From the NCBI GenBank assembly GCA_039177555.1, contig JBCDFV010000013.1, positions 32,738 to 96,737 of the forward strand: a stretch of 64,000 nucleotides of DNA. Direction: 5' to 3'. Under the pieces are notes generated by a model. That model did not search any database and had not been told where the DNA came from. It saw nothing but the letters and a program-made list of their open reading frames with translations. The position numbers were made by a program, and so were the translations under genes. Shown here one piece after another: positions 62,306-64,000 of this stretch (position 1 is its first letter; every line of letters begins with the position of its first letter). The DNA comes from JANQGH01 sp039177555 (lineage in GTDB: Bacteria; Pseudomonadota; Alphaproteobacteria; DSM-16000; Inquilinaceae).

Positions 62306-63142
62306 TCAGCCGGCGCGCGCCATGTGCTCATCTCTTTGTCGCAGCGTCTCGCGCCGATGCATCAGGGCCGTGGCCAGGATAATGCCGATGCTGACCAGCG
62401 CGACGATGATGGAACCCAGCGCATTCACCTGAGGGCTGACCCCGAGCCGGACACTGGAGAAGACCAGCATCGGCAACGTTGTCGCGCCCGGACCGGTGAC
62501 GAAGCTGGCCACCACCAGATCGTCCAGCGACAGGGTGAAGGCCAAGAGCCAGCCGGCAATCAAAGCCGGCGCGATGATCGGCAGCGTAATGACGAAGAAC
62601 ACCTTCAGCGGCCGGGCGCCCAGATCCATCGCCGCCTCCTCCAGCGATCGGTCAAGCGCGCCCAGGCGTGACTGAACCACGACCGTGACATAGGCGGCAC
62701 AGAACGTCGCGTGGGCGATGATGATGGTCAGCATGCCGCGGCCGGCGGGCCAACCGATCGCCTGGTCCATGGCCACGAACATCAGCAGCATTGACAGGCC
62801 GATGATCACCTCGGGCATCACCAGGGGGGTCGCGATCATGCCGGTGAACAGGAACCGGCCCCGGAAATTGCCGAAGCGCACCAGCGCGACGCCGGCCATG
62901 GTGCCCAGCACGACAGCGATCGTCGCGGTGATGGCGGCGATGCGGATGGACAGCCAGGCGGCGCGCAGCATCTGTTGATCGCTGAACAGCGCCTCGTACC
63001 AGCGTAACGACCAGCCGCCCCAGACGGTCACCAGCCGGCTGTCGTTGAAGGAAAACAGGATCAGCAGCACGATCGGCACGTAAAGGAACAGAAGGCCGAT
63101 CGCCAGCATGACGCCGGAAAAGCCGATGCCCCGGCGCCTCAT
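62306..63142 (-). CDS. ABC polyamine/opine-type permease (PotC-like)
   Basis: 278-aa permease from ATG 63142. FLYVPIVLLILFSFNDSRLV near the N-terminus and the EAA loop LEEAAMDLGARPLKVFFVITLPIIAPAL are PotC-type. LSLDDLVVASFVTGPGATTLPMLVFSSVRLGVSPQVNALG follows, typical of spermidine/putrescine permeases. Start overlaps the potB-like stop by four bases, so the two are coupled. Confidence 0.92.
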   Translation of the reverse strand: MRRRGIGFSGVMLAIGLLFLYVPIVLLILFSFNDSRLVTVWGGWSLRWYEALFSDQQMLRAAWLSIRIAAITATIAVVLGTMAGVALVRFGNFRGRFLFTGMIATPLVMPEVIIGLSMLLMFVAMDQAIGWPAGRGMLTIIIAHATFCAAYVTVVVQSRLGALDRSLEEAAMDLGARPLKVFFVITLPIIAPALIAGWLLAFTLSLDDLVVASFVTGPGATTLPMLVFSSVRLGVSPQVNALGSIIVALVSIGIILATALMHRRETLRQRDEHMARAG

Positions 63143-63999
63143 GCCTCGCGCGCCTGTTCGCGGCTGTAGAGCCACTGTATCAGCATGATCGGCAGCACCA
63201 GCAACAGCGCCATGACCAGCGCCACGGCGGACGCCACCGGCCAGTCGCGGTTGGTGAAGAACTCGTCCCACAAGACCCGGCCGATCATGACCGTGTCCGG
63301 GCCGCCCAGCAGTGCCGGGATGACGAACTCGCCGACCGCCGGAATGAAAACCAGCAGCGAACCGGCGACGATGCCCGGCGCCGACAGCGGCAATGTGACC
63401 GTCAGAAACGTCCGCCAGGGCGGACAGCCGAGGTCGGCCGCGGCCTCCAACAGGCTGTCGTCCAGCCGCTGCAAGGTGGCGAACAGGGGCAGGATCATGA
63501 AGGGCAGGTAGGAATAGGTGATGCCCAGATAGACGGCGAAATCCGTCTGCAGCATCTGTATCGGCTGGTCGATGATGCCAAGCGAGATCAGCAGGTTGTT
63601 GATCACCCCATTGTCGCGCAGGATGCCGATCCAGGCATAGACACGGATCAGGAACGAGGTCCAAAACGGCAGGATGATCAGCATCAACAGGCCCGTGCGC
63701 CAGGCCGGGTTGGCGCGCGCGATGGCATAGGCCATCGGATAGCCGATCGCCAGGCAGATCAGCGTTGAGAAGAAGGCGATCTTGATCGAGTTCAGATAGG
63801 CGACGAGGTAGAGCCGGTCGTCGGCGAGCAACGCGTAGTTGGCGAGATTGAGCCGGATGTTCAGGGCGAGACCCTCGCCCCATTCGATCAGCGGCGCGTA
63901 AGGCGGCTGGGCGAACTGCGGTTCCGACAGGCTGATCTTCAAGACGATCAGGAACGGCACCGCGAAGAACACCAGCAGCCAGAGATAGGGTACCGACAC
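63139..63999 (-). CDS. ABC permease (PotB-like), cut by window edge
   Basis: 286 aa are visible, from a GTG at the last complete codon of the window. The first residues VPYLWLLVFFAVPFLIVLKISL are the first helix of a PotB/PotH-type permease, so the true start is most likely beyond base 64000. EAA loop: LLEAAADLGCPPWRTFLTVTLPLSAPG. PotA (ATPase) and PotD (binding protein) are expected upstream outside the window. Substrate is a polyamine or related compound, by family. Confidence 0.9.
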   Translation of the reverse strand: MSVPYLWLLVFFAVPFLIVLKISLSEPQFAQPPYAPLIEWGEGLALNIRLNLANYALLADDRLYLVAYLNSIKIAFFSTLICLAIGYPMAYAIARANPAWRTGLLMLIILPFWTSFLIRVYAWIGILRDNGVINNLLISLGIIDQPIQMLQTDFAVYLGITYSYLPFMILPLFATLQRLDDSLLEAAADLGCPPWRTFLTVTLPLSAPGIVAGSLLVFIPAVGEFVIPALLGGPDTVMIGRVLWDEFFTNRDWPVASAVALVMALLLVLPIMLIQWLYSREQAREA

Positions 64000-64000
64000 G

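Noticed and set aside
1..64000. tRNA, rRNA or transposase genes
   Set aside because: Intergenic stretches were scanned by eye and none showed a cloverleaf, rRNA block, or transposase or integrase motif. The eye test is weak, so tRNAscan would be decisive.

Overview
The window is GC-rich, densely coded DNA from a free-living alphaproteobacterium, probably near Rhodospirillales. Supporting signs are the block histone-deacetylase-like gene / xseB / ispA / dxs / tlyA, the pdxH, fabI and aroC neighbourhood, many ABC and MFS uptake genes, and four-base ATGA gene overlaps. The genus cannot be fixed from sequence alone. I see no rRNA, tRNA, CRISPR array, insertion sequence, phage or plasmid gene, so this reads as ordinary chromosome with a few accessory islands.

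Layout. 1-5.5 kb: a 10-bp tandem repeat, an Lrp regulator divergent from an EamA exporter, an alpha-oxoamine synthase overlapping a short-chain dehydrogenase (a possible aminoketone or sphingoid-base pair), a LysE exporter and an AAC(3)-IV-like acetyltransferase. 5.6-11.6 kb: an XRE regulator, two convergent paralogous metabolite:H+ symporters, a FAD-linked hydroxyacid dehydrogenase and a universal stress protein. 11.6-13.6 kb: a 411-base gap and an orphan glycosyltransferase-methyltransferase fusion. 13.6-24.5 kb: housekeeping genes (CDF transporter, pdxH, yihY, fabI, aroC, tlyA, gloA, dxs, ispA, xseB, HDAC-like). 24.6-30 kb: an RND efflux locus (adaptor plus pump) preceded by a secreted protein that corresponds only to the pump's soluble PN2/docking region. 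30-43 kb: APC permease, alpha/beta hydrolase, an iron-sulfur PhrB-type photolyase, an Fe3+-type ABC operon, amidase, DHA2 exporter, AidB-like dehydrogenase and a cyclic-nucleotide-binding protein. 43-50 kb: small membrane proteins, TusA, a TrpXYZ-type ABC operon, an ALDH7 dehydrogenase and a ROK kinase. 50-58 kb: TelA, a TIGR02117 protein and a six-gene N-acetylmannosamine operon (nanE, CUT1 ABC genes, RpiR, nanK). 58-64 kb: a LonC-like protease, GNAT and transglutaminase-like proteins and a PotBC-type permease pair cut by the window edge.

How parts work together. The nan operon could import an amino sugar, phosphorylate it (NanK) and epimerise ManNAc-6-P to GlcNAc-6-P (NanE) under its own RpiR repressor. 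Two near-identical 10-mers exactly 31 bp apart flank its TTGACA box. It has no ATPase gene and must borrow one. dxs and ispA supply isoprenoid precursors; fabI and aroC supply fatty acids and chorismate.

The best candidate for something undescribed is the 24673-25386 protein: a signal peptide fused to the part of an RND pump between TM1/PN1 and TM2, beside a complete adaptor-pump pair. Other points of interest are the oxoamine synthase/SDR pair, the glycosyltransferase-methyltransferase fusion, a CDF transporter with a shifted metal-site histidine, a Lon-family protease with a ruined P-loop, and candidate leaderless promoters for the XRE gene and nanE.
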